Below are positions 46,262-59,768 of a stretch of DNA of 64,000 nt, one piece after another. The notes under the pieces were generated by a model that saw only the letters and a program-made list of their open reading frames with translations, was not told where the DNA came from and did no database searches. Origin of the DNA: Cyanoderma ruficeps (lineage: Eukaryota; Chordata; Aves; Passeriformes; Timaliidae); contig VZDJ01000046.1 in assembly GCA_008694505.1 (NCBI GenBank), positions 558,388 to 622,387 on the forward strand, given 5' to 3'. Each line of letters begins with the position of its first letter. Positions within the stretch are counted from its first letter, which is position 1. Position numbers and translations under genes: made by a program.

Positions 46262-46736
46262 AGGACCATAATTCCATCCTCTCACATGCTGCTCTCCAAC
46301 CTCTCCTTTAGCTGAACAAATGGGCCCCATCAGTTCCACATCCAACTCATTAAAGACACTGGAGTTACCTGCCAGGGGTGAATTTGGCTTCATCTCTTTT
46401 CTTTCTATGAAAGAAATGGAAAGTTAAGGAGTTTGGTTGGGGTTTTTTTTTGTTTTGGGTTTTTTTTTCCCTTGGTTTGGTTTAGTTTTGGAATTTGGGG
46501 GCTTCTCTTTCTCAGAGAAAATGAAACCATGGGGAGGGAAGTGCATGACATTTTTGTTGCTTGACCCCGGTGTATCCCTCTTAGCTGAGTGTCATGCCTA
46601 GCACTTCTCAAAAAAAATCTCCAGAATTGCTTCCAGTCCTCATGGGAAGCTTCACGTGCAGAACTAAAGCAGTCAGGATTTAATTTTTGGAGGGATTTGC
46701 AGAGACAACCACACCACAAAATGCAACATGGCACAA
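46262..46736. repeat. Unidentified dispersed repeat B, copy 2
   Basis: Partner of 11771-12377, same orientation, without the long TTTTGGG expansion. Outer flanks differ, so the element ends are probably near these limits. Confidence 0.7.
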
Positions 46737-49379
46737 AAATCCCTGAGTCACCACTGACCATGTCAGCCCTGCAGTGCTGTCATCTAAGCTGAGCATTGCA
46801 GGTTTTCTGTGTTGACAAACCTCAGAAAACAATCTCTTCTGCCTCTCAATCTCAAATATTTTTGGTGTTTTCATTGCATTCAGGTATATTGCCACAGAAA
46901 TGTCCATGGATTATGTTTCATTTGTCACGTGTGTTCATATTCTTACCGTGCCTCCATCCTTAAGTTCATATGCAGGAGAAACACTCTGAGCTTTGGGTCA
47001 CTTTGTTGTTTTTGGGTTTTTTTAGCTTCAAAGATTGGTTTCAGTGCTGAAAATCTGGTGTTTGATGTTGTTGGGGGATATTCAGGGTTGCAGCATGAGC
47101 ACTCTGCAGGAGCTGGGAGTTGTGAATCCAGTCCTGGGATCTGCACTATGGAAATTGCTCCAGACTTCCCTTGACGCTTTAACAAAATCCATTTGGGAAG
47201 ACGGAAACAGACCCGTGAAAGGCACCAAATCCAACTGCCCCTCAGGGATCAGCCTTTGCACCTGGTTCCATGGGCTGCCCACAGGGTAAAACAGCTCCTG
47301 GCTCTTCCAGAGTCCTGCTGCAGGGCTGAGGCTGCGGGGGGAAGGATCACCCTGCTGGCAGTGGCAGGGTGAGGGGGACCTTTGCTCAGATCTGCCATTC
47401 CTGAACTCAAGCAGCTGTTGGGATAAGATGTAAGAGCGTGTGGAATGATGGGAGACAAGGTGGGCAGGACGAGATCTCTTTTCATACCTATAGTTTCCTG
47501 TTTTCTACCTCCCTCTGAGCTACATCTTGGCTTTTTTACTAGTGACTTCTCATTATGAGAGTGTCTCTATTTTTTAGGTTTCCCCTCTCTCACTGGAAGC
47601 AGCGGTGGCATCTGGCTGGATTGTTTTATTCATGGCTTAACCCTTCCATCCTCCTGTTTCCTGCCCTTCCTTGTGCTCTCCAGCAAAGTTCCTGACCTGC
47701 AGCTCCTCACCCCCCTGGCTCAGGTCTCACATCTGTGGGGTGCAGATTCCTCAGTTTGAGGGGGAATGGAGGCTCCTCTGCCCTCCCTTTCAAAGAAGGG
47801 GGGTTTAGTCCTCATTCCTGACCCCTCCCAGTGTTTTCATGGGCTTGGGGCAAGTCATCTGCTTCCACCTTGCTGCATTTTCCAGGGGGGTCCTTGGTGC
47901 ATCTCCACCTTTGAGGAGGAGATTTTTCTCAAGCACGAACAAGAGGCCTGGAGTTGATTCCCAGGCACTGGTGCCTACAGTGGGATTTGGAATACAGAGT
48001 CAGATGCTTAAAGGCAGGTATATCTACATGTGTGCTAGGCGCTTAAACCCCCCTACAAGCCAAATTATGGGCTCCATTTGCCTAAACTTAGCGTTTAGGG
48101 CTGAACTAAATTATTGAAATAGGTGTCTAGGGCCATCTGGGATGCTCCAGGGTACCCCAGTGGCTCCTAAAAGCTCCTCTGGAAGAATGTGGGCTTCCCT
48201 TAAATCTCAGGGCATATCTGACAGATCCATGCAGACGCTTCTCCATCAGGGATGGGTGCTTAGATGTCTGAGTCCCGTGCAGACACAGCCCTGTGGACAT
48301 CCACAAGGCTGTGTCTTCATCCATGAGCAGGATCCCACTCCAGATTCCAAAATCTCTTTAGATTCTCTAGGGTGGAAAACTGTTCATGGTCCCAATTCTC
48401 ACTTAAACTGACAAAAATCAGCTACAAGTGTCTCAAGGGGAGCAGGTGGGAAGGTGGACTTGTTCTGTAAAAATAATTGTTTGAATCCACTTCACTGCCA
48501 GGTTTGTCATGGATTGGGCCCCAAGGGAGAATCTCTGCTCTTCCTTTTGAGGAGCAAATAATGGAAATGGACAGGTCCCACCGAGTCATCCACGGGCAAA
48601 ATCCTCCTCTTAGGACCACCCAGACAGAGAAAGTTCCTGAAGCCACAAGGGCCTTTTCCACATGATCTCCTCCTCTGTCTCTTTTCTTACACGTGTCCTA
48701 CACACCAAGGGAGGTCTTGGACAGCCCTGCATGGAAGCGGGGAAAGTGTGAGGAGAAGCCTTCCCCCTTTCTCCTTCTTTTCCAAGTTTCTTCTTATTAT
48801 TTATTGCTATTTATTTATTTCTCTCCATTCATTCCACTCCGCCAAAAAATCCCGAAGGCAGGCCTGCTATAGACACGGGCTGAGCAAGCAGCTGAGTGTC
48901 ACCCATGGTTTTGAGGGATGCCACCACCATGTCAGAGCTCCTTCCCAACACTTGCCACCTGCTGCTGACCACTTGGAAAGCACGAGAGGTCTGAGTCTTT
49001 TCCAGCCAGCCTCCCAAAAACTCCAAAAAAACTTCCGTACAGATAAAAATTCTCCCGAGTCTCTGGCGTAGTCCCGGTTGTCCCACTGCCCCTGTCCTGA
49101 TGGCAGCTCGGCCTTCACCTCTTCATCCCAGTGGGGACCCACTCCATCAACCCCTTGTGGCATCACTTTCTGTCCCTCCCAGGACCAAACCTGCCCCAGC
49201 AAGACCTGTCGTAGCTTTGGGCTGTCTGACGAGCCCACCAGCAGCGTGCAAGACACAAAACACAAACCTGTAGCGCCCCAGGGGGTTCCCCCCACGGTAC
49301 AAAACGTGCTTGTCCAGCAGTCAAGGACAAGTATCTTCTTGTGAGTGGGTTTTTATTTTATTTTTTATTTTTTTTTTGC
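46737..49379. other. 3' UTR or intergenic DNA without recognised genes
   Basis: Unique sequence, with GTGCTAGGCGCTTAAACCC near 48033 recalling old dispersed repeats in sauropsids. Open frames up to 142 codons on the minus strand (48867-49295) are not recognised. Confidence 0.35.
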
Positions 49380-49850
49380 TCTCCCTTCCCACAGAGTGTC
49401 TGCCTGATTACATCGCCCTCCTCAAAGCTCCATCAGCGTCTGTAACCCCTGTCCTCACCCCGCCCCAGCAGCCCCCGTGTACAGACTGCATGTATGACAC
49501 AACCTGGAATTCCAAAGCTATTGTACAAAGTAGTTGGAGTCGTCACCTTTTTTTTTTTTTTTTTTAATCCTCCCCCCTCTCTCTCAGTATTTTGTTAAGT
49601 CTGATGATTTTTTTATGATTATTTATTTTATGAATAAATGTATATATTAGTAAGAGTATATATTTGCGGAAATAACTCATCGGGACAGTGTTGTTGCTCT
49701 GCTGTTGTGCTTGTGACCTCATTGGCTTTTACCCTATTTTCTACTGACAGCACATTAGCAATGTCTTGTAACTGTTTTTTTGTTACCAGTTAAGTTTGAT
49801 AGATGTGTTAACTTTATAATGAAAATTAAAAAAAAAAAAAAAAAAGCATT
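49380..49850 (+). terminator. Distal 3'-end-like segment (possible WNT3A long 3' UTR end)
   Basis: An AT-rich, repeat-free block with 3' UTR character: TTATGATTATTTATTTTATG, AATAAA at 49633-49638, several TATATTAG and TGTAAC/TTGTTAC motifs, and a final AAAATTA-poly(A) run at 49828-49845. It would suit the end of a long plus-strand transcript. If WNT3A reads through, its 3' UTR would be about 7.7-7.9 kb. It could also be the 3' end of an unseen transcript. Confidence 0.35.
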
Positions 49851-51660
49851 AATTTTAACCTGTGTTTGGGTGCTTTTTCCCCACTTTTCTGTGGTTTTGA
49901 CTGGATGGTATTTTATATCATGGGCTGGGGGGAAATAAGAAATAAATATGCCTTCCTCTTGTAGGACAGGAGCTGTGTGCTTTGGAAGAAGAAATGCCAC
50001 CAGTGTCGTCACCATTTAACCCATGCACAGCTTCTGTGGGAGGTGACAGCCCAAATATAAAATAAATAAACAAAACAACCCCACAATATTGAATTTTGAC
50101 TAAAACAAATCCACTGAAACTGCCAAGAGTCCGTTTCTCAGCTGAGCATCACCAGGACAGCGACCCAGTTTCTTCCTCCAGAGCAGTAAAACCCCAACAT
50201 GGCAAAAGGGATGAGTTTCCACAATGTCTCTGGAAAACTCTAAGAAATTTTGTGTTGGTTTTGCCAATTCTAACCATTCCTTCCTTCCTCTGTTATTACT
50301 TCGGGTTGGGAGCCTCTTGGACAGTCCTGCAGCTCCCAAGGCTGCAGTTCTGCTGGAAAAAGGAATTGCAAGGATACAATTAAAGGGAAGACACTGTTGA
50401 CAGGGAAAATAGAGAAAACCATGTTCCTTTCATTGGGCCTTCCATGGGCTGTGTGCAGATAAATCTGCTCCCAAAAGGAGCCCTGGAACTGCCTTCCCCA
50501 TCCTTCTGTCCTCAGGGAGGAAAGGCAGTGGGTTCATGGATCCCGAAGGCAGCACAGCTCCTCTCTGGAATTTTCAGTTTGGCTGGATGGGGCTGGGTTG
50601 GCTGCAGTGGGGACGGGGCAGCATTTCCAGGGGCTCTGTGCCTGTTCGCCTCCCACCCCACTCACGCAGAGATGGATCAGATCCCACAGGAATCCCTGTG
50701 GCCTTCAGGAGGATTTCAAGCCACCCAACTTCATCCCTCCCAGACCAAGAACCTCCTCTAAGACCGATCTTGACGAGTTCTTTACAACTGATAGAGGGAT
50801 TGAAGCACATCCAGAGATTTATCCCAGTTATTTAAACCACAGACCTGAGCTGGTATAAATCACCCTCTGGAGAAATCTGTTTTCTTACAGAGGCTCTAAA
50901 TGAACACATCTATCAATGAAAAACAGCTTTTCCCTGGGAAGGGAGGTGGGCAGCACGCTGGGACACTCCAAAATATCCCCCTCCCCAAAAACATCCCAAA
51001 GCCTGGCTTTGAACCACACGGCTCAAACACCACGGAGAGCTTTCAGCATTCCGGGCTCAGCATATTTTCCAGAAATAAATGATAAACATTCTTATTAAAG
51101 AGCACTTGAGATAAGCCTATTTGTTAAGCTGTGTTGCCTGCTTCGCCAGGTTTGAGCAAGAGTCTTCTTTTCTTCTTTTTTTTTAACCTTAATAAGGAAA
51201 ACTAAGGAAATGTGTGGACATCTCAGTTACTCTCAGCTTACACGTGCTAGTAACCCCTCCAGACCCTTTTAGGGATGAAAGAAAACGAGGTCGTGATAAC
51301 TTATTGCTGCCTCATGACCTGGACTTTTCGTTATTAGGGAAACTCTTGAAGTTCCATTTTATTTTTGTAAAAGAGTTATTTCCCCATGGGAAGGCAGCGC
51401 AAACTGTGGCCACATTTAGCCGTGGCAACAGCCTTTGCTCAAGGCTCAAGGTCACAGAAATCACCTAAAACTCTTCCACGACCAAGTGGGAGATATTTAA
51501 CACAAAAGCCAAGAGTCCAACCTCATCCCCAAGCGTAATTTAAGGGGTGATGTTCTGCAGAGGGGTACCAGGCACCTGACAGTCACAAGGGTTGAGAGCT
51601 CCATGTTCCTTTGAGGAACAGTGCACTGAACTCCATGAAGCTTGGTCACCAGCAAAAAGA
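49851..51660. other. Intergenic DNA without recognised features
   Basis: Another AATAAA at 49941-49946 and AT-rich sequence near 50060. No repeats or exons recognised. Confidence 0.4.
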
Positions 51661-51665
51661 AATCA

Positions 51666-51729
51666 TAGAAGTAGAAGTAGAAGTAGAAGTAGAAGTAGAA
51701 GTAGAAGTAGAAGTAGAAGTAGAAGTAGA
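51666..51729. repeat. (AGAAGT)n hexanucleotide array at a CR1 tail
   Basis: About ten AGAAGT units directly join the CR1 tail at 51728. It seems to have grown from the CR1 terminal octamer (ATAGAA-type on this strand). Confidence 0.92.
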
Positions 51730-52140
51730 ATGGTTTGGGTTGGAATGGACCTTGAAGTTCATCTCATTCCAGCCCCTGCCATGGGCAGGGACACCTTCCA
51801 CTGTCCCAGGTTGCTCCAAACCCTGTCCAATCCAGCCTTGGACACTTCCAGGAATTCGGGGGCAGCCACAGATCCTCTGGAAAACCTGTGCCAGGGTTGC
51901 CCCACCCTCACAGGAGAGAATTTCTGCTGTATCTAACTTAAATTCTCCCTCCTTGAGCATGCAGATATTTCCCATTCTCCTATCACTGCAGTTCCTGATG
52001 AAGAGTCCTTCTCCAGCTTCCGTGCAGCTGCTTCAGATCCTGGGAGGTGCTGTGAGGTCTCCACAGAACCTTCTCCTCTCCAGGCTGAACAGCCTCAAAA
52101 TTCTCAGCCTCAGCACTGACTGAGCCGCTCCTCAGCAAAC
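51728..52140 (-). mobile_element. Long CR1 copy, antisense
   Basis: Starts GAATGGTTTGGGTTGGAATG, then CCATGGGCAGGGACACCTTC, CTTGGACACTTCCAGGAATT, GAGAGAATTTCTGCTGTATC and TTCTCCTCTCCAGGCTGAAC, reaching further into CR1 than most copies here. Confidence 0.9.
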
Positions 52141-52417
52141 CATGGTTGGGTTCCCACTTCTGGTAGCACTTCCCCCCTCTCCTGACTGCTTTCCTTGAAC
52201 AGCACCTCAAACCAGCCTGGCATGTGCCAGATCCATAGGAACTGTGCAAAATGCTCTGTGCCAGAGTCCTTTCATCCCAATCTGGTGAAAACCAACCACC
52301 CTTGGTGTGAGCAAGGCACCCAAAGCCTCCCTGAGCTCACAGCCTTGCCACACAGGCTGCATGGACTGCAGGGAGCGGGGTTCAGCTCATGGAATCACTC
52401 ACTGCAGTGAAGGTGCC

Positions 52418-52916
52418 CACAGAGCCACAGAGAGGGAAAACAGAGCCACAGAGAGGGAAAACAGAGCCACGGAGAGGGAAAACAGAGCCACAGAGAGGGA
52501 AAACAGAACCACAGAGAGGGAAAACAGAACCACAGAGAGGGAAAAGAGAACCACAGACAGGGCAGACAGAATCACAGAGAGGGAAAACAGAACCACAGAG
52601 AGGGAACAAACACAGAACCACAGACAGGGAAAAGAGAACCACAGAGAGGGAAAACAGAACCACAGACAGGGAAAAGAGAACCACAGACAGGATGCACAGA
52701 ACCACAGAGAGGGAACACAGAACCACAGAGAGGGAAAACAGAACCACAGAGAGGGAACAAAGACAGAACCACAGACAGGGCACACAGAACCACAGGCAGG
52801 GAAAACAGAACTACAGAGAGGGCACAAACACAGAACCACAGACAGGGCAGACAGAACCACAGACAGGGCACAAACACAGAACCACAGACAGGGCACACAC
52901 ACAGAACCACAGACAT
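52418..52916. repeat. 500-bp minisatellite, about 21-bp unit
   Basis: Around 24 imperfect copies of ACAGAGAGGGAAAACAGAACC with inserts such as ACAAAC and GATGC. Open frames exist on both strands: Arg-Thr-Thr-Glu-Arg-Glu-Asn repeats over 249 codons on + and Leu-Ser-Val-Val-Leu repeats on -. Both follow from the unit sequence and have no signal of selection that I can see. Confidence 0.95.
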
Positions 52917-55900
52917 GCACGGGGATAGCCCTTGGGGCATTTCCAGCTCCTCTCGGTGCTGCTCCAGGAGAACCATGGATCTCCTGCAGGTCTGTGTCAT
53001 GTCTGGGAGCTCCAGGGAGATGTCTCAGATCCCCCAGGACATGTCACCAGGCATGAGATGCCTCAGCCAAGTGACTGAGCCCAGTTTGCCTGAAGTTGAG
53101 GTCCGAGTTCCAAGTTCCTGTTATGGTTCATTTCACCATAAGGGCTGAGTGCTGCCTGGATTCCTTTGGAAATCTGAATGTCACATGGATTTGGCACACA
53201 CAGACCCTCTGGGAGGTCCTTGTGGATCGGCAGGGGGGTACCCAGAGGAATTACACTGAGATAACCACAGATGGTCCTGCACACCTGTGTTCAGCCAAGC
53301 ACGTGGAAAATCTGATCTCCACTGGCTGTAACAGGAGCTCGGAGCCTTGGAGCACATGCAGGCAGCACTCTGCACGCTGCCACCCAAATTAGGATGTCTT
53401 AATCTGCAAGTTGAATCCCGCTCGAGCAATCAGTCCAATCCCAACACCCTTTGAAGCTGCGAAATCCAGCTGAAAGCAGCTCCTGACCAGCAGCTCACCA
53501 GGCCATAAAGAAACGCACCGTGACCCAATAAAATCTGAAAGCTTTGCCATCTCATTGCTACCCAGCCTGGCTTTGGAATTTGCTTACTGATGTCTTTTAT
53601 TTGCAGGTGTGGAAGGGTTTTTTTTTTCCCCCCCATCATGCAGTCATTTGGAGGCGCATAGCCAGATTTGCATTCCACAGGGCTACAATCCAGTCTGGGA
53701 TTTGCCTGCGAGTGTCAACAGGTGAAGTGTTAACTAATGAACTTGGTGGTGGTGTTAAGGTGAGGTCAGCTCAGTTTCTCTTCACGTTGGTTTCGTGCGA
53801 GGACAGCAAGGTTAAATCACTTCAACAGTGATTTTAAACAAATCTGTGGTCTGGGCCTGACCCTTTGAATCCTTGTGCCATTCTTCCTGGTTCGGGGACA
53901 TCCCAACACCCTGAATTTCATCTACTCTTTCGTCAGAGAGGAGGCACAGCAAGGCTGTGTTGACTGCATCTCACCAAGCCCTTGAGCTCTCAGAAATACA
54001 TTTGCTCTATAATCTTTCTTTTCCCCCTGGAATATGTGAGATAACTCTCAATTCTGCGTGTGGGAAAGAGCGGGGTAGTGAGGAAGTGCCAACTTCACTG
54101 CAGTGAGAATTTCCTTCATGCAGGAATCCGGGGAGAGCCTTGAACCTGTTTGTTCTGCCCTAATCAATGCAGCTGGTTGGTGCAGGAAGTGTCTTTCATC
54201 CTGGGAATGTCAAGGTCTTTATGGCAGCATATGGAAATCCAGGTCCAAACCTCCCCTCCCCATCAGACGGAGAAGCCAATGCCCTGACTGAGTCACCAGC
54301 CATCTCCCAGGGACTGATCACTCCAGCCTGGTCTTGAGCAACCCCGCTGGAATTCCGGTTTCAACCAACTGCTGCTTTCCAGAGGACAAATTCTTCCTCT
54401 GCAATTTCTGTTCCTCAAGCTGCTCCTTCACAAGCAACACGCCCAAATTCCAGGGGCCACCAGACATAAAGAAGCAGTTTGGGTCCTACTCTGCCTGTCA
54501 GACCCACGTTCACAGAAGGGACCACGGGGGACACTTTGGTTAATCAGGATGGATGAAGATGGGGGAGATTTTTTTGACAGAGAACTGTCACTGTGAGTGC
54601 AGAACATGATGAGACACAGCCCCTCCAAACACCTACAGATGGTTTTTATTCCACACTGCTATGCCAGGACTTCGCAGGGGATTTCTCTCTGTTGTGCTTT
54701 CCTCAGTGTCCTTTGGGACAGCGTGGTGTCTCGGTGAAGTGGAGAGGGCAGGACAAGTAAATAACCCTGAAGTGGGCAAGGGAAGGACTTTGGCTGACAT
54801 GAACAGCTAAATCAACAAGGAAACTCGTTCCTGGTTCAGCCGTGGAGTGGGAACACCACCCTCCGAGCCCCACAGCCACACAGGAGGAGTTTGGCACACG
54901 GAGGGCTGGCAAGGAGCTGACCTTTAGGCTTGTTAATGAATGATAATTGAGTGGTCCTCAAGAGCTCTGAATCAGTTCCCCAGCTCCCAGCTGCTGTTTC
55001 AGGCTGGCAGGGGCTGCTCGACACACCTTGCCTCAGCAGCAGATGTTGTCCCTGCTGGGGGAAGAGAAAGGTTACTCATTAAAAGGCAGCAGACGCTCCA
55101 AACACGGGATAAAATGTGACCAAAAGACTGGCTGTGCAACTCGGATGGATTAGCTTTCCTCCCCTTTAATTAGGATGTTTTGATAGCTGGGGAGCACAAT
55201 GAGACCCGGGTGTCGTTGCTGTTATCACAGCCTCGATCACATTGATAATCCTTGTTTGGTGGCGGTGCCTCTGGGCTCCTCACTCCTGAGGACCATCCCT
55301 GGTGCTGGGTGATGCCCAAACACAGCACAGGGTGGTGGACCCTGTCCTAGAGAACTCTCAGGCCCGCTGATCTGCTTTTGGCTGCCTCTGTTTACATCCA
55401 CAGTGATGCTGATAAAGAAAGCCAGCTCTCAGCCGTGGCCCCGGGCTGCCTGAGCCAGTTTGTCTGTAAAAACAACTTGTACCCAGGGAGATCACACAGC
55501 TCTGCACGTCAAGCAGATGTCTTGCAAATCATCTCGATGCAGAAAAAGACATCAGATTATTAACAGCACGGTGAGTGGTTAACTAGAGAAAAGCCATGTC
55601 CACCTTTCAGCCTCATTTATCAAACCTGTAATGTCAAGGAAATTACTTTTTTTTTCCACTTGTGGCTTGCAATTAGCACAAGCCAATAAAAAACTTAACG
55701 TTCTGCTAGCTCATCAGGCGGGTGGTTAGAGCTTGCTGGCGTGAAGAAGGTGGGAACTGCTCTGTAAGCACAGGTTATGTGGTGCAAACCTGCATAATCC
55801 TCCAAAGAAATCCTCGGGGCAGCCAGGCTTTGGGACACAATAGTGCTGAGAGGTGAATACGGATCAAATACCCACCATTTCTCATAATATTACACCCGGG

Positions 55901-58900
55901 AGACATCCACTGTAATTAGGGTGAGAACAACAGAAAAGAGGTTTTCTGCTCATGGGGTTTGGTGGAAGAAATCTCCACCTCAGGGAGCTGCAGGTATTTA
56001 AATTTATCTGAGTTTGAGAAGCAACTGGGCAACATTAACCAAAGAAAGACACGTGAGGAGTTTTAATACTGAAAGACTCAAGTCTTTTCCATTGGAAATC
56101 CCGGCTGGGGGTTGCTGGAGTTGAGTGGAAGGATCACCCTGGGTTTGTCCTGTTCTCCTGCTCTTCCCCACTCACCCTTGGCCTGTGTCAGGGTCAGGAG
56201 ATGGGGTCAGCTCCAACCTGATTGTAAATTCATCAGACATAAACGTCCACGAAACAGATCCTCCAGAGACTACTGTTCCTTCAACTCTTCAGGGTGGAGT
56301 GGCTTTCAGAAAAAGGGGATTTATTCTCTCAGTCTGACTGTAAAAATGAAGACAGTGGCCATTTCACCTGACTTGAAAAAGATTGAAATCCTGACAATTC
56401 TTTACGGCCAAGGAGAGAGCGGGACATGTCCAGCAAGTGATTTTCATGACCAACCTTGGGTGTCTGTTTTAAGAGATGAATCTCCCCCTCGGGGTGACTC
56501 TCCTCTCCCTTGACCACAAAACAAGCCTGGGCTGACTAACTTGGACCTGGGCATCTCACTTTTAGAGGTGTAAATTAGGGCTGATGAAACCTCCCCAAAA
56601 TTGCATGCCTCGCCTCAGATTTGCAGGTTTCTCGATTGTGAGGTGGAACACAGAAAAATATTTTAAAAAAAGGTATAAAACACTAAAGAAAATGTACCTG
56701 TGTTTCAAAAGTGTGTTGCATGGGTTAAATAAATTTTGGTAGCAAAATTGCCATTGAACATGTCAGCTCCTGGCCCAAAAACAGCTCTCCCTGAGAAGTC
56801 CACAATGCCTTCCATAAGAAGGAAAACCTCTTGATAATCACAGGACCTGAAGAGTGCAGACCACTTCTAACTAGGGAGAAACTTGCAGCTGAAAACACCA
56901 AAAAAATTTCCAATTTTGACCATAAAACAGCCTCAATGTCTGCCCAGACCATGAAATAATAAATCCTCCATGGCATTAACCTGAACAGCTGCTGAAGAAG
57001 CACAAAAGGCTCGAGTTGAGTCAGCTGGATTTCGACTGTGTGGCTGCAAAGAAGATTCAAACCTTGAAGGTGTTCAAACCCAGCCCTCACCTTGCTAAAA
57101 CTTTCCCAGTGGTGGTCAGTGGGCTCCTCTTCCAGATCCAAAATCGTCAGAGCTGTTGTCATTCCCTTGCACAAATATTCCCGTTGGAGTCAGGAGCTGG
57201 CAGTAAATACAAACTGGGAATGATGTTGAAGGGTAAATTTAAAGTGGCTGTAACTCCACGAATGCCACAAACTCAGTTCACACTGCTGTTTTTGAAGAAA
57301 AATGTGAGTTTTCCATGGGAAAAGAGAGGAAATTTGGGACACTTCATTCCTTACCTGCTGCAGGCTGACCACCGAGCAGAATTAAATGACTGTTCCCATT
57401 AGGAGATGAAGTCAGTCATGATTTGTGAGGACAGAGGAGCTTGCATTTATTCCATGTCCGTGACCTTTTAGTCTCAGGAACGTGCAATTCCATATGAAAT
57501 TCCCCGTCTGTTGGGAATACTCTAAAGTCTCCAGTTCACACAATGGTCTTCAACCATAAACTTCTGAAAACAAATAGAAAGAAGGAGTTGCCTCAGACTT
57601 TGGATAGTTTGAGTCTTGGATATCTGCTGGATGAAAAGGTTGGGAATCAGCAGTTTGGAGAAACGGTGGAGGTTGGAACAGAGTCTTCTGTAGGTGTGTT
57701 CTCCGTGCTCTAAACTCATGGCTGGATGTTCTTTGGCTGCTCCACTCCATCTTGGACACTCTTCACTTTGAAACGCCTTCATTAAAGACCGTCTCTTCCA
57801 TAAATCTCCTCTGACCTCCAAAGTGACCTCATCAGCACGAATTTTTCAGCAGTGCCACCATGGGCAGAAAGAGCTCCAGAGACAATTTATTCCAGCCTTC
57901 TCAACCCATGGAGATGCCTCAAAACCCACCTCTGAGGCAGAGTACCCGCCGAGACGGTGGAAAAACCAATTCCAAGCGTCTGGTTTAACGAAGACGAGAG
58001 TGCAAATCTATAAATCAGCTTTTTTTTCCATGTGGCTTGGCTTCCAGTTTTGTCGTCCTTGTTCACCGGGGCAGCACGGAGAGACATCTGGTGGCTGAAC
58101 GATTTCCTGCAAGCAGAATTCCAGGAAACTTGTGTTTGGGGAGGTGTTTTTGGGAGGGGGGTGTCCCAAGAAGAACGTGTCCCTTAAGAGACGTGACACC
58201 GCTGAGTTTGTGTGAAGCACCATCATGTGCTGCCACATCTCCTGCTTCAATAGCAAACCTTCCATCCCTTCTTTGGGGCAAAAAACCTGCCAAAACGTGT
58301 CTGTTGAGACAGTGGATCTCTTCTTGGTGCCTCAAATGTTGCATTTCACTGTAAACTCCAACAGCCTGTGTTTCTCATCCCAGTCCTCTCTCATTTCAGC
58401 TCACAGGACATCTAAAGGGTGGTGATAAATCCAATCTTGGTTTCTCCTTTTTTTAAATAAAATACTGGGAAAAAAGAAGGTTTTGTCCCACCAGGCTTCG
58501 AAAGAAGCTCTTCTGCACTTGATGGCAGAAGTCCAAGTGGAGCAGAGGGTTGGGTGATCCCTGAAGTCCTCCAAGAAAAAAATCTGTCTGAAGAGCTGCA
58601 GCACTAAAACCAGGATCTGGAATTTAATCCTACAGAGGGACTGTCAATAATTCCTCCAAATTCTGCACTCTCATGACATGAAACCTTCTCAAGAACTTCA
58701 GGTACCAGAAGCCGAGCACTGGTGTTTCCATCCAGACGCACCTTTGCTGGTTGTAAATCCCTCCAGACTCTAAACCCAAAGAGTCACCAGCGCAGGGATT
58801 TGATCTGGAATTTTCCTCTGAGAGGATGAAATAATAGGGAAGGGAAAGTGACCCAAACAAGCTGAGTCCTGCACTGTTGCCCCTCATTGCCTTGTTTTCC

Positions 58901-59655
58901 CATTGCTCCCCGCACCTTAAGAACGGAAGTGCAGCATTCCCATTATCCCTGCTTTTTCTTTTTGGGATTTGCTGAGGTGCCTGGATCTCCAGTGGCTGTT
59001 GTAGGCTGTGAGCACCAAAAGTGCTTTCATAGGGACAGAGACTCTTTGCTCCTCTCTGTTGGACAGGGTTTTTAGATCAGCATTTCTCTCAGGTTCAGGA
59101 GTCCAAAAGTGGCAGCAGAAGGAGGGACAGACCTGCTGGTGAGGTCAGTTTTGGTCGGATCAACCATCCGCCAGTGACACCTGAAGTAGGGAATTTTTAA
59201 AATAAAGAGAAGTTGAGTTAAGAGCAAGGCAGATTTGACTAATGTGGTTAATCACACGGTTTTTGTTTATTTCGTTTAAGATGGCAGGTTATATACAGTT
59301 CTATATAGTTTATAGTTAGAGCGACATTTTTATTGGCAATTAGCACAGGAAAAATGCAAACACACACTGTTTAATTTACTTTTAAGGTGGCTGAAATGCT
59401 CTTGCTAATAGCTGCTCTTAGTGACTTCTAGAAAACTCACTATTTAACAATAATACTTTAACATTTAATTTTTGCTGCGCTACAAGTGATTTTCCTTGTG
59501 CAACAGCTTCAAGGCTTCAGGGTTTTCAAGGCCAAGCTTCAGCCAGGCTTCATCTGGGTAGTTCAATATCTCATTTTAAATACAGCTCGTGCTTTCTTTC
59601 TCTCAGAAAATCTGCTACAAACAACAATCCTCCACGCTTTTCTACCACTATTTCT
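52917..59655. other. Intergenic DNA without recognised genes
   Basis: Nearly 7 kb of low-repeat sequence. Segments at about 55080-55270 and 55560-55760 are AT-rich and repeat-free (CCCCTTTAATTAGGATG, CATTGATAATCCTTGTTTGG, AGCCAATAAAAAACTTAACG) and could be conserved elements. No exon recognised in either strand. Confidence 0.4.
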
Positions 59656-59659
59656 TTCG

Positions 59660-59768
59660 ATGACAGATGATGGTCGGGGACACTTTCCACTAACCCCAGT
59701 TGCTCCGAGCCCTGTCCAGCCTGGTCTGGAGCACTTCCAGGGATGGGCAGCCACAGCTCCAGCTGTGT
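59660..59768 (-). mobile_element. CR1 3'-region fragment, antisense
   Basis: GGGGACACTTTCCACTAACC, GCTCCGAGCCCTGTCCAGCC and CACTTCCAGGGATGGGCAGC. The terminal tail is absent. Confidence 0.75.
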
